5,441 nucleotides of DNA from Deltaproteobacteria bacterium (GTDB taxonomy: Bacteria > Desulfobacterota > Binatia > UBA9968). Made by a program: the position numbers and the translations under genes. Every line of letters begins with the position of its first letter. Position 1 is the first letter of the stretch. The notes beneath the pieces are model-generated. The model was given only the letters and a program-made list of their open reading frames with translations. It ran no database searches and was not told where the DNA came from. Below are positions 1 to 5,441 of this stretch, piece after piece. The stretch spans positions 1 to 5,441 of the forward strand of contig VBKX01000490.1 of the NCBI GenBank assembly GCA_005879435.1, given 5' to 3'.

Positions 1-23
1 CAAGACAAATACAAAATCGGCTC

Positions 24-52
24 TTGAGTAAAAATCGCAGACGAAATACAAA
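24..52 (+). promoter_or_regulatory. Possible sigma-70-like promoter in AT-rich leader
   Basis: TTGAGT at 24-29 and TACAAA at 47-52 are separated by 17 bases. Each matches 4 of 6 positions of the TTGACA and TATAAT consensus boxes. They sit in a 100-base leader with only 35 G+C, clearly poorer than the genes around it. Transcription would start near 58-60 and leave a leader of about 40 bases before the ATG at 101. AT-rich DNA throws up such matches by chance and the host's sigma-factor preference is unknown, so this is only a candidate. Confidence 0.25.
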
Positions 53-100
53 GCATAACGGAATGAAATTCGAAAATACTTTGGAAAGTGAGAACAAACC

Positions 101-1177
101 ATGCTCGACGGAAAACTGAGGATCGCGCCGACCTGTTATCACATGCTGCATCAAGTGCCGGTGATGACGGCGCACGAGATGAATTTCTTTTATGACGAGG
201 GCCTGGTCACGCCCCACGGAACCTTGGGCTACGAGATGTTGACCGATTCGATGGTGCCGTTCGGCCTCGAAAAGTTGGGCATCTCACAGGCGATGAAAGA
301 AAAGTCCATCGATATCGCGCTGGACGTCCAGTCGCGCACGGTTTTTTATCAGCGCGCCCGGGGCGCCGATCTCTACATTTTGTGTGGTTGGCGCAATCAG
401 CATACCAATGTCTGGATGGCGCCGCCGCATATCAAGACGCTGCAAGAACTGAAAGGCAAGCGGGTCGGCATCAGCGATTTCAACAGCATTCGCCATTGGG
501 CGATCCAGATACAACTCAAGAAGGCCGGTTTGGATCTCGACCGCGACATCGAGTGGGTGAGGCTCGGTGTCAACGGCAGGTTTCACGTGGATGCGATCCG
601 CAGCGGCAAAGTTGAATGCGCTCCGGTGTCGCCTTGGCACGCCGAAGATCTCAAAAAGGAAGGTTGCAATGCGTTGGTTTCCCCCGCCGATCAGTATCCG
701 GACGGGCGTCCCGAGCGCATCATTGCCGCCACCGGACGTATCCTGGAAGAGCGGCCCGACCTGGTGAAGAGTTTTCTTCGGGGCATGATCCGCAGTTATT
801 GGTTTATCCGCGACATGCCGAAGAACTTCGAATATGTGAACAATCTGGAAAAGCGCCTGCGGCTCAAGAGTCCGGATCCGGAAGAGCGCGTGGTGACGCA
901 TCTGAGAAGCCCGCGCGATCTCGAAGCCATGCCGTTTCCATTGAACGGCCGGGCGACCGGTTTCGAAGACATGCTCAAGGAAGAAGAGCGGCTCGGCGAG
1001 CTCAATTATGAAGTCCCGCCGATTAAGGAAGTCGCGGCGCAGGATTTGGTCGACGAAGCGTTCAAAGTCAAGTCGAGAAACGCTGGGGGTATTAGCGCGC
1101 AGTTTTACTGCGCGCTGTTCAAAAGTTCAACACGTTCAAGTCGTTCAAAACGTTCCGGCCCAGCAATCGCCCGGTGA
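101..1177 (+). CDS. NMT1/THI5-like (SsuA-type) substrate-binding protein without signal peptide
   Basis: This is a type-2 periplasmic-binding-protein fold of the NMT1/SsuA superfamily, which binds small organic ligands for ABC importers; the ligand cannot be told. Family marks seen: the linker IKTLQELKGKRVGISDF (residues 111-127), followed by a helix and KAGLDLDRDIEWVRLG (141-156); a DAIRSGKVECAPVSP stretch (164-178) where such proteins read 'al..G.vDaa'; and AATGRILEERPDLVKSFLRG (209-228), the typical 'at...l...PdlV..flra' helix. The THI5 CCCFC iron motif is absent, so HMP-P synthase is unlikely. The N-terminus (MLDGKLRIAP) has no hydrophobic signal segment. An in-frame stop (TGA, 89-91) lies just upstream, so ATG 101 is the first possible start; GGAAAGTGAG at 83-92 is a weak ribosome site. 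The domain seems to end near residue 324. Residues 325-358 are low-complexity Ser/Arg-rich sequence read from a hairpin and repeat tract. Fold confident; localisation and ligand open. Confidence 0.8.
   Translation: MLDGKLRIAPTCYHMLHQVPVMTAHEMNFFYDEGLVTPHGTLGYEMLTDSMVPFGLEKLGISQAMKEKSIDIALDVQSRTVFYQRARGADLYILCGWRNQHTNVWMAPPHIKTLQELKGKRVGISDFNSIRHWAIQIQLKKAGLDLDRDIEWVRLGVNGRFHVDAIRSGKVECAPVSPWHAEDLKKEGCNALVSPADQYPDGRPERIIAATGRILEERPDLVKSFLRGMIRSYWFIRDMPKNFEYVNNLEKRLRLKSPDPEERVVTHLRSPRDLEAMPFPLNGRATGFEDMLKEEERLGELNYEVPPIKEVAAQDLVDEAFKVKSRNAGGISAQFYCALFKSSTRSSRSKRSGPAIAR
1094..1116. repeat. Perfect 10-bp inverted repeat (hairpin) inside the 3' end of the first gene
   Basis: AGCGCGCAGT (1094-1103) and ACTGCGCGCT (1107-1116) are exact reverse complements around a TTT loop. 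The GC-rich stem would be stable in RNA. It lies within the reading frame (about residues 332-339) and is not followed by a T run, so it is not a standard intrinsic terminator. Its place just after the end of the recognisable protein domain suggests it was once downstream of the stop codon. Confidence 0.75.
1117..1158. repeat. GTTCAA-type short tandem repeat, period about 9
   Basis: GTTC recurs at 1117, 1125, 1134, 1143 and 1152, spaced 8, 9, 9 and 9 bases. The units are GTTCAAAA, GTTCAACAC, GTTCAAGTC, GTTCAAAAC and a diverged GTTCCGG. In the reading frame of the first gene this gives a repeating Ser-x-Arg pattern (STR, SSR, SKR). It follows the 10-bp hairpin directly. It looks like intergenic repeat DNA rather than selected protein sequence. 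Confidence 0.7.
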
Positions 1178-1218
1178 TTGATGTTTCTCGAGGTAGGTGC
1201 TGGCGGAACAAGTTCTAT

Positions 1219-1225
1219 AGAGGAG
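1219..1225 (+). promoter_or_regulatory. Ribosome binding site supporting the GTG start of the TctC-family gene
   Basis: AGAGGAG lies 11 bases before GTG 1237. A TAA stop in the same frame (1234-1236) directly precedes the GTG, so this is the first start available. The Lys/Arg-rich then hydrophobic residues that follow form a signal peptide, which agrees with starting here. Confidence 0.6.
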
Positions 1226-1236
1226 TCCCAATCTAA

Positions 1237-2286
1237 GTGAAGCGCATTAAATTTTTGCACCGGTTTAGTAAAATTCTGTTGGTATTCATTCTCGTAACAG
1301 CATCAGCAGCGCCGCTCCGCGCGCAGTCCTCCAAGGGGTTTTATTCCGGCAAGACGATTACGATGCTCGCCGGTTCCTCGCCGGGGGGAGGGACGGATCA
1401 AACCGTGCGGCTCCTGGCGCGCCATCTGGAAAGGTATATACCGGGCAAACCCACGATTCTCGTCGTAAACAAGCCGGGCGCGGGCGGCATGATCGCCATC
1501 AATGAGCTTTACAATTTGCGCAAACCGGATGGTTTGACAATGAGCAATATCAACACCGGCGCTATTTTCGCGGTGGCGGGCGGCAATGACGCGATCAAGT
1601 TCGATCTGCAAAAAATTATCTATGTCGGGCAGGCGCTCGACGAAGCGCAAGTTATCTACGTCAAGTCGTCGACGCCTTATACGAGCTTGGAGCTGATCAA
1701 AAAAGCCAATAGAGAAGGCAAGCAGCCGCGCATGGGCGCGCAGTCCCTGGACCATACCAGTAGTTTCGTCGTGAAGGTGGCGGAGCAGATCCTCGGTCTC
1801 GATTTTCACGTGATCCCCGGTTATCCGGGCACACCGGAAATTCTCTTGGACATCGAGCGCGGTGCCCTCGACGGCCGCTCCCAGGGCACCGGGTCGTTGA
1901 TGGCGACCAAGCGGGAGTGGCTCAAGAGCGGCTATATCAAGCCGCTGGTGACGTCGCGAACAACCCGCGATCACCGCTTGCCCAATGTGCCGAGCATAGA
2001 AGAGATCGCGCCCGCTGGAACCAAAGGTTTGCTGAGCGCGCTCAAGGCCGCGCAAAATATCGGCCGATCGCTCGCGCTACCGCCCGGAGTTCCGCCGGAT
2101 CGAGTGAAAGAGCTGCGCGACGCGTTCGCGACGATGACCAAAGACGAACAGTTCTTGAAGGAAGCCGAGAAAATCGGACTCGAAGTCGGCTTGATCCGCG
2201 GCGAGGATCTTAACCGGGATATAGAAAGCACACTGCGCGATAAGCGTTTGATGGATCTGTATCGAACGATCGCGTCGGTGAAATAG
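1237..2286 (+). CDS. Bug/TctC-family tripartite tricarboxylate transporter substrate-binding protein
   Basis: This is an exported solute-binding protein of the Bug/TctC family, whose members bind carboxylates and other small polar organics in the periplasm for TctAB-type permeases or as sensors. A basic N-region (KRIKFLHRFSK) and hydrophobic core (residues 13-25) end in LRA-QS, giving likely signal peptidase I cleavage after Ala29. The family signature follows: GKTITMLAGSSPGGGTD (38-54), RLLARHLERYIPGKP (58-72) and VVNKPGAGG (76-84), the loops that hold the ligand carboxylate in this family. Later landmarks are PLVTSRTTRDHRLPNVPSIEE (236-256, the usual 'p.vPt..E' region) and LALPPGVPPDRVKELRDAF (279-297). 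At 349 residues it is slightly longer than the usual ~320-330. It lies 59 bases after the first gene and no tctA or tctB is present, so it is an orphan binder here, as is common in this family. Ligand not predictable. Confidence 0.9.
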   Translation: MKRIKFLHRFSKILLVFILVTASAAPLRAQSSKGFYSGKTITMLAGSSPGGGTDQTVRLLARHLERYIPGKPTILVVNKPGAGGMIAINELYNLRKPDGLTMSNINTGAIFAVAGGNDAIKFDLQKIIYVGQALDEAQVIYVKSSTPYTSLELIKKANREGKQPRMGAQSLDHTSSFVVKVAEQILGLDFHVIPGYPGTPEILLDIERGALDGRSQGTGSLMATKREWLKSGYIKPLVTSRTTRDHRLPNVPSIEEIAPAGTKGLLSALKAAQNIGRSLALPPGVPPDRVKELRDAFATMTKDEQFLKEAEKIGLEVGLIRGEDLNRDIESTLRDKRLMDLYRTIASVK

Positions 2287-2288
2287 TA

Positions 2289-2374
2289 GTTGCCAGTGAT
2301 CAGGGGTCAGTTCTCAGAGATCGGTTTCCGGAAAATCAAACGGAGGAGCGCGGGCGCTGACAACTGACACCTGA
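2289..2374. repeat. Inverted heptanucleotide-repeat element between the TctC-like and GlmL-like genes
   Basis: The left block has four heptads with consensus GTNNTCA: GTTGCCA, GTGATCA, GGGGTCA and GTTCTCA (2289-2316). The right block has two in opposite orientation, TGACAAC and TGACACC (2358-2371). As a larger inverted repeat, 2300-2317 pairs with 2357-2374 at 16 of 18 positions, across a 39-base spacer. The right arm ends 2 bases before the ATG at 2377. Similar heptad tracts occur between genes in some environmental bacterial genomes, to my recollection; no function is known to me. Confidence 0.7.
2342..2348 (+). promoter_or_regulatory. Strong Shine-Dalgarno-like sequence, far from the GlmL start
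   Basis: GGAGGAG is a near-ideal ribosome site but ends 28 bases before ATG 2377, too far for normal initiation. It lies in the loop between the two arms of the inverted heptad repeat. No better site lies nearer the ATG, where the sequence is the repeat arm itself. The repeat may have been inserted between site and start codon, or folding may matter for initiation. Both are inference. Confidence 0.4.
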
Positions 2375-2376
2375 GT

Positions 2377-3813
2377 ATGACTTCCCTCGCTATCCTCATC
2401 GATTTCGGCAGCACCTTTACCAAAGTCACCGCCATCGATCTCGACACCGCCCGGCTGATGGGCCGGAGCCAAGCGCCTTCGACGGTGCTTACCGACGTTC
2501 GCGAAGGCTTGCTGCAGGCGCTCAGCGAACTGCACCAGCGTTTGCCGTTATTTCCGCGATCTCCGCAGGATTTATCGAGTCTCGAGGGAAAGACGGTGTT
2601 GGCGAGCAGCAGCGCCGCCGGCGGCCTGCGCATCGCCGTCGTCGGCAACGTGCCGGGCTTGACCGTTGAAGCTGCCAATCAATCCGCGCTCGGCGCGGGG
2701 GCGAAAATCGTCGGCTCGACGGCGTTTAAGCTCTCGGCGGAAAGACTTGGCGGGATCGAAAGCCTGCGCCCCGACATGATCCTGCTCACCGGAGGCGTCA
2801 ACGGCGGTGACACCGAGACCATCCTGCATAATGCCCGCATGCTGGCGCACTCGGCGCTCGCGATGCCGATCGTCGTCGCCGGCAATCAAGCGGCGGCGCA
2901 AGAGGTTTCACAAATATTGCAAGAACGCGGCAAAGAGGTCCGGCGAGTCGACAACGTGATGCCGAAGATGGGAACTCTCGAAGTGGAATCGGCGCGCGAA
3001 GAGATCCGCCAATTGTTCATGCAGCGCATTACTCGCGCCAAAGGTCTCGATCAGGTCAAAGAGTTTGTCGACGTGGTTTTGCCGACTCCAATGGCGGTGC
3101 TCGAAGGTCTCCGGCTGGGTGCGGACGGGACTGGTGAGGAAAGCGGTTGGGGCGACATGCTCGTCGTCGACGTCGGCGGCGCGACGACGGATGTCCACTC
3201 GATCGGTTTCGGTTATCCGGCGGGAGAAAATGTGATTTCCCAGGGCCTGGCCGAATCTTACGCCAAGCGGACCGTTGAAGGCGATCTGGGGATTCGCTTC
3301 AATGCGGCGACTATTCTCAATCGCGTCGGCCTGGACAAGCTTGCCGAAGATTTATGCCGCGATTTTTCGGAATATTCAGTATCGGCAGATACGCTGCGGG
3401 ATTATATCGAGCAGATCAGCCAGAAAACGGGCACGGTGCCGCAAGCCCAGTGGCACTTTGCCGCGGACGCAGTGCTCGCACGCGCCGCGGTCGATCTGGC
3501 CGTCGCGCGCCACGTCGGCCGACGGGAAAGAGTTGTTGCGCGCGAAGGGGAAGCCTGGGTCCATTACGGCAAAGACATGCGCGACACGCACACGCTGATC
3601 GGCACGGGCGGCGTCTTCATTCACAATTCTTTTGCCGCCTATATTCTTACGCAGGCCGCGGCGACGGACGATCGTGTGCAGGCGTTGCGGCCGAGAAACC
3701 CGGGGATATTTCTCGATTCTTCGTATCTGCTCTACGCCGTCGGAGTTCTATCGGAGCGTCACCCGGAAGTGGCGCTGAGAATGTTCAAGCGGTATGTAAC
3801 GCCGGTAGCGTAG
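2377..3813 (+). CDS. glmL: GlmL/MutL-family ASKHA protein (putative accessory ATPase of B12-dependent mutases)
   Basis: This belongs to the GlmL/MutL family, named after the protein encoded between the two glutamate mutase subunits in clostridia and unrelated to the mismatch-repair MutL. The family has an acetate/sugar kinase-Hsp70-actin fold. It is thought to assist or reactivate adenosylcobalamin-dependent mutases, though direct proof is thin. Nucleotide-binding marks are in order: phosphate-1 loop IDFGSTFTK (residues 8-16), ASSSAAGGLR (76-85), LLTGGVNGGD (136-145), phosphate-2 loop VVDVGGATTDVHS (263-275) and adenosine-type loop LIGTGGVF (407-414). The length of 478 is close to the usual ~460. 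ATG 2377 fits, since the conserved N-terminus starts at once and an in-frame TGA (2365-2367) lies upstream. No glmE, glmS or aminomutase subunit is in view; its neighbours are binding proteins. No frame disruption is seen. Family assignment is strong; the partner enzyme is unknown and the gene symbol refers to the family only. Confidence 0.88.
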   Translation: MTSLAILIDFGSTFTKVTAIDLDTARLMGRSQAPSTVLTDVREGLLQALSELHQRLPLFPRSPQDLSSLEGKTVLASSSAAGGLRIAVVGNVPGLTVEAANQSALGAGAKIVGSTAFKLSAERLGGIESLRPDMILLTGGVNGGDTETILHNARMLAHSALAMPIVVAGNQAAAQEVSQILQERGKEVRRVDNVMPKMGTLEVESAREEIRQLFMQRITRAKGLDQVKEFVDVVLPTPMAVLEGLRLGADGTGEESGWGDMLVVDVGGATTDVHSIGFGYPAGENVISQGLAESYAKRTVEGDLGIRFNAATILNRVGLDKLAEDLCRDFSEYSVSADTLRDYIEQISQKTGTVPQAQWHFAADAVLARAAVDLAVARHVGRRERVVAREGEAWVHYGKDMRDTHTLIGTGGVFIHNSFAAYILTQAAATDDRVQALRPRNPGIFLDSSYLLYAVGVLSERHPEVALRMFKRYVTPVA

Positions 3814-3847
3814 TACGGGTCGCCTGTGGAGGCGCGGCTCTCACTTC

Positions 3848-3853
3848 AGGAGG
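3848..3853 (+). promoter_or_regulatory. Shine-Dalgarno site fixing the start of the second NMT1-like gene
   Basis: AGGAGG is a perfect Shine-Dalgarno core placed 5 bases before ATG 3859. It supports ATG 3859 over the earlier in-frame GTG at 3826 and the adjacent GTG at 3856. Translation from 3859 opens directly with a signal peptide. Confidence 0.7.
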
Positions 3854-3858
3854 CCGTG

Positions 3859-4786
3859 ATGACGAGCAAGAAGTTCCTGATCCTGACCGGGTCGCTCGGG
3901 TTCTGGGTTGCAGCCACGGCGTGGTCGCTCGCGGCCGTCCAACTCGAAAGTTTGACCGTCGGTTACGCATCGTTCTCGGGCCACTACGTTCCGATGTGGA
4001 TCGCGGTGGAGGATGGTCTCGGAAAAAAATACGGCCTCGATCTCAAGGCCGTCTACGCCGGCCGGATGCGCCCGCAACAGCTCCTCGTCAGCGGCGACGT
4101 TCCCATCGTGATTGCCACTGGCAGCGGTGCGCTGACGTCGCATATTCTCGGTGCCAAGGATCAGGTCATCGTCGCCAGCTTTATCAGGCCGCGCGGGGTC
4201 GATCTCCGATTCGGTGCTCAGATATGTGCTGCGCGCAAAGCTGGGGCTGGTTCCAGACCGTGACGTAAAGCTTTTAGTCGTGGGCGAACCGGCGCTCGGC
4301 TTGCAATCCTTGGAACGCGGCATCGTCGACGCCGCGCCGCTCAACATGCCGCTCAACTTGGCCGCCAAGAAACTGGGTTTCCGCGAGCTGGTGAACTACG
4401 AGAAACTGGGCATCACCTATCCTTCGAACACGGTGACGACGCTCCGACAGACCGCCAGCAAAAATCCCGATCTCATCGAGCGGTTTTTGAAAACCCTGAT
4501 CGAGGGTCTGTATATTTTTAAAACGCAAAGGGACAAGAGCCTTGCGGTCATGAAGAAGAATCTGCGCGGCGGCAGTGACGAGATTCTCCGAGAGACCTAT
4601 CAGCTTACGGTCGGTGAAATGGAGCAGAGTCCGATCCCGTCGTTACAAGTCATCAAAAGCGGTTTGGACATCCTGTCGCTGCAATATCCGCAGGCGAAGC
4701 AAACCGATCCGGTGGCGATCTTCGACCCGTCGTTTGCGCGGCGCCTCGAAGAAAGCGGCTTCATCGAGGGGCTCGGTAAAAAATAG
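3859..4786 (+). pseudogene. NMT1/SsuA-like ABC transporter substrate-binding protein, broken by internal deletion/frame change
   Basis: This reads as one exported NMT1/SsuA-like binding-protein gene split over two frames. The first part (3859 to about 4187) has a signal peptide (MTSKKF, hydrophobic core, likely cleavage at SLA-A, residues 23-26), then LTVGYASFSGHYVPMWIAVE, GLGKKYGLDLKAVYAG and the 'D.pi.ia.gsgal' region, ending in DQVIVASFI (about residue 109). That frame then runs through unrelated residues to a TGA at 4261-4263. The family sequence resumes in the next frame at about 4199 with GSISDSVLRYVLRAKLGLVP and continues through NPDLIERFLKTLIEGLYIF to TAG 4784-4786. What is missing between the parts is the conserved 'pei....dLkGkkiGvs.f' linker, about 25-30 residues. 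Adding it would restore the usual length of ~330. So this is not a simple one-base slip: a stretch is gone and the frame changed. A true pseudogene or an assembly error fits equally well. It starts 45 bases after glmL. Confidence 0.75.
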
Positions 4787-4808
4787 GCGAACGCATGGTC
4801 GGGCGTGC

Positions 4809-5441
4809 TTAGCTGAATCTCGCCGCGACTTCCGCCAAACGCTCCATCTGATCCAAATCCTCCGCGCACGGACGCAATATGAATTCGTCCACACCCATGT
4901 CGGCTTGGCGCTTGATCGATTCCTCCACCGCCTCTCGCGAGGCCGGTAACGTACTCAATCGTTTTGCCGCGAGCTCCGGATTGTAGCCATAGTTGTGATT
5001 GATATAGCGCGTGGCGTGATCGAGCGCGTTCGGTCCCAGGGCGAAGTAGCTGGCGCCGACCCAGCGCGGCTGGCCTTTGCGCCCGTTGGCTTGCCATGCT
5101 TGGAGGATCTGTTGCCACATCTTGAGCATGGCTTGGGGTTTCGCCGCCGCCTGGCGCCATGTAGCCGTCGCCCCATTTGGCAATGCGCTGCACGATCGCC
5201 GGCACGTAACCGCCGATCAGTAACTCCGGCCCACCGGGGCGGGGCGATTGCGGGCCGATGGGCCCCACTTCATTTGACAACGGTTCACCCGCCCAGAGCC
5301 GGCGCAAGAGCGGCAGCTGCTCTTCGATCCGTCGGCCGCGCCGGTGAAAGTCGAGACCGGTGGCGAGGTAATCGTTTTCGCGCACGCCGATACCGATGCC
5401 AAGCGTCAGCCGGCCGTTTGAAATAACGTCGATCGTCGCCG
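4809..5441 (-). pseudogene. Luciferase-like (LLM class) flavin-dependent monooxygenase, frameshifted and cut by the window edge
   Basis: This belongs to the bacterial luciferase-like superfamily (FMN- or F420-dependent TIM-barrel oxidoreductases). Reading leftwards from the edge, the frame gives TIDVISNGRLTLGIGIGVRE (the family's 'lD.lS.GR..lGiG.G' strand and loop), GLDFHRRGRRIEEQLPLLRRLW (the 'f..r..r..E.l..l..lW' helix), GGPELLIGGYVPAIVQRIAKW and GDGYMA near 5155-5169. The match then jumps one frame within a GGC-rich stretch (about 5139-5157) to AAAKPQAMLKMWQQILQAW. It continues through VGASYFALGPNALDHATRYI, ASREAVEESIKRQADMGVDE and a C-terminal FILRPCAEDLDQMERLAEVA to TAA at 4811-4809. The net change is one extra base or two missing bases. 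Roughly 210 residues are visible; the N-terminal ~80 lie beyond position 5441. The gene converges on the broken binding-protein gene with 22 bases between stops. The superfamily is clear; substrate and cofactor are not. Confidence 0.8.

Noticed and set aside
1094..1124. Hairpin as an intrinsic terminator of the first gene
   Set aside because: The stem is strong but is followed by GTTCAAAAG rather than a T run, and the reading frame continues through it for 20 more codons.
1206..1215. GAAC-AA-GTTC palindrome upstream of the TctC-like gene as an operator
   Set aside because: Four-base arms are too short to stand out from chance, and no regulator gene is nearby.
1303..2055. 250-codon minus-strand open frame opposite the TctC-like gene
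   Set aside because: The plus strand carries clear TctC-family motifs and a signal peptide; the antisense translation shows no recognisable domain.
2289..2374. Heptad repeats as a CRISPR-like array
   Set aside because: The units are 7 bases with no unique spacers between them, and the two blocks are inverted to one another; no cas genes are present.
3821..3834. Small hairpin CGCCT-GTGG-AGGCG after the glmL stop as a terminator
   Set aside because: The stem is only 5 bp with no following T run, and the next gene with its own ribosome site starts 25 bases later.
3826..3858. Earlier GTG start for the second NMT1-like gene
   Set aside because: It would put 11 polar residues ahead of the signal peptide and place the perfect AGGAGG inside the coding region; ATG 3859 is correctly spaced from that site.
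3354..4268. Long plus-strand open frame overlapping the 3' half of glmL and the start of the next gene
   Set aside because: It is in a different frame from both well-supported genes, is Arg-rich low-complexity sequence and resembles no family; it is a by-product of GC-rich coding DNA.
4787..4808. Bidirectional terminator between the convergent stops
   Set aside because: The 22 bases hold only a 4-base ACGC/GCGT pairing and no T tract on either strand.
4600..5150. Continuation of the first luciferase-frame open reading beyond the frameshift, into the binding-protein gene
   Set aside because: Family resemblance stops at about 5155 in this frame and resumes in the neighbouring frame; the rest is out-of-frame sequence.

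Overview
The window looks like a piece of a chromosome from an uncultured, moderately GC-rich bacterium. It holds three intact or near-intact genes and one broken gene on the plus strand, followed by one broken, edge-truncated gene on the minus strand. Unpartnered solute-binding proteins of the NMT1/THI5 and TctC families, luciferase-like flavin monooxygenases and short GTNNTCA-type intergenic repeats are a mix I associate with environmental lineages such as Binatota/Desulfobacterota-like or Rokubacteria genomes. That placement is an impression, not something the sequence proves. There are no rRNA, tRNA, CRISPR, transposase or phage genes.

Layout. Positions 1-100 are an AT-rich leader (35 G+C in 100 bases) with a possible sigma-70-like promoter. 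At 101-1177 is an NMT1/SsuA-like binding-protein fold without a signal peptide; its last ~35 codons read through a perfect 10-bp hairpin and a GTTCAA repeat tract, which look like former intergenic DNA. At 1237-2286 is a secreted TctC/Bug-family binding protein with a GTG start. At 2289-2376 is a spacer filled with inverted heptanucleotide repeats, which separate a good Shine-Dalgarno sequence from the next start codon. At 2377-3813 is a GlmL/MutL-family ASKHA protein, the putative accessory ATPase of B12-dependent carbon-skeleton mutases and aminomutases, with no mutase subunit in view. At 3859-4786 is a second, exported NMT1-like binding protein, broken in the middle by a frame change with an apparent loss of about 25-30 codons. 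Converging on it, 4809-5441 (minus) is a luciferase-like monooxygenase with a frameshift in a GC-rich GGC-repeat stretch; its N-terminus lies beyond the window.

How the genes may work together. The plus-strand genes are separated by 45-90 bases and could be co-transcribed. Three are extracytoplasmic-type ligand binders, but no permease or ATPase is present, so any transport partner must be encoded elsewhere. The luciferase-like enzyme would be an oxidoreductase for small organic substrates. A shared catabolic theme is plausible but unproven. I do not see a clearly new system. The points most worth a second look are the orphan GlmL among binding proteins, the inverted heptad element at its translation start, the repeat read-through in the first gene, and the two adjacent broken genes, which mean either real decay or assembly errors.
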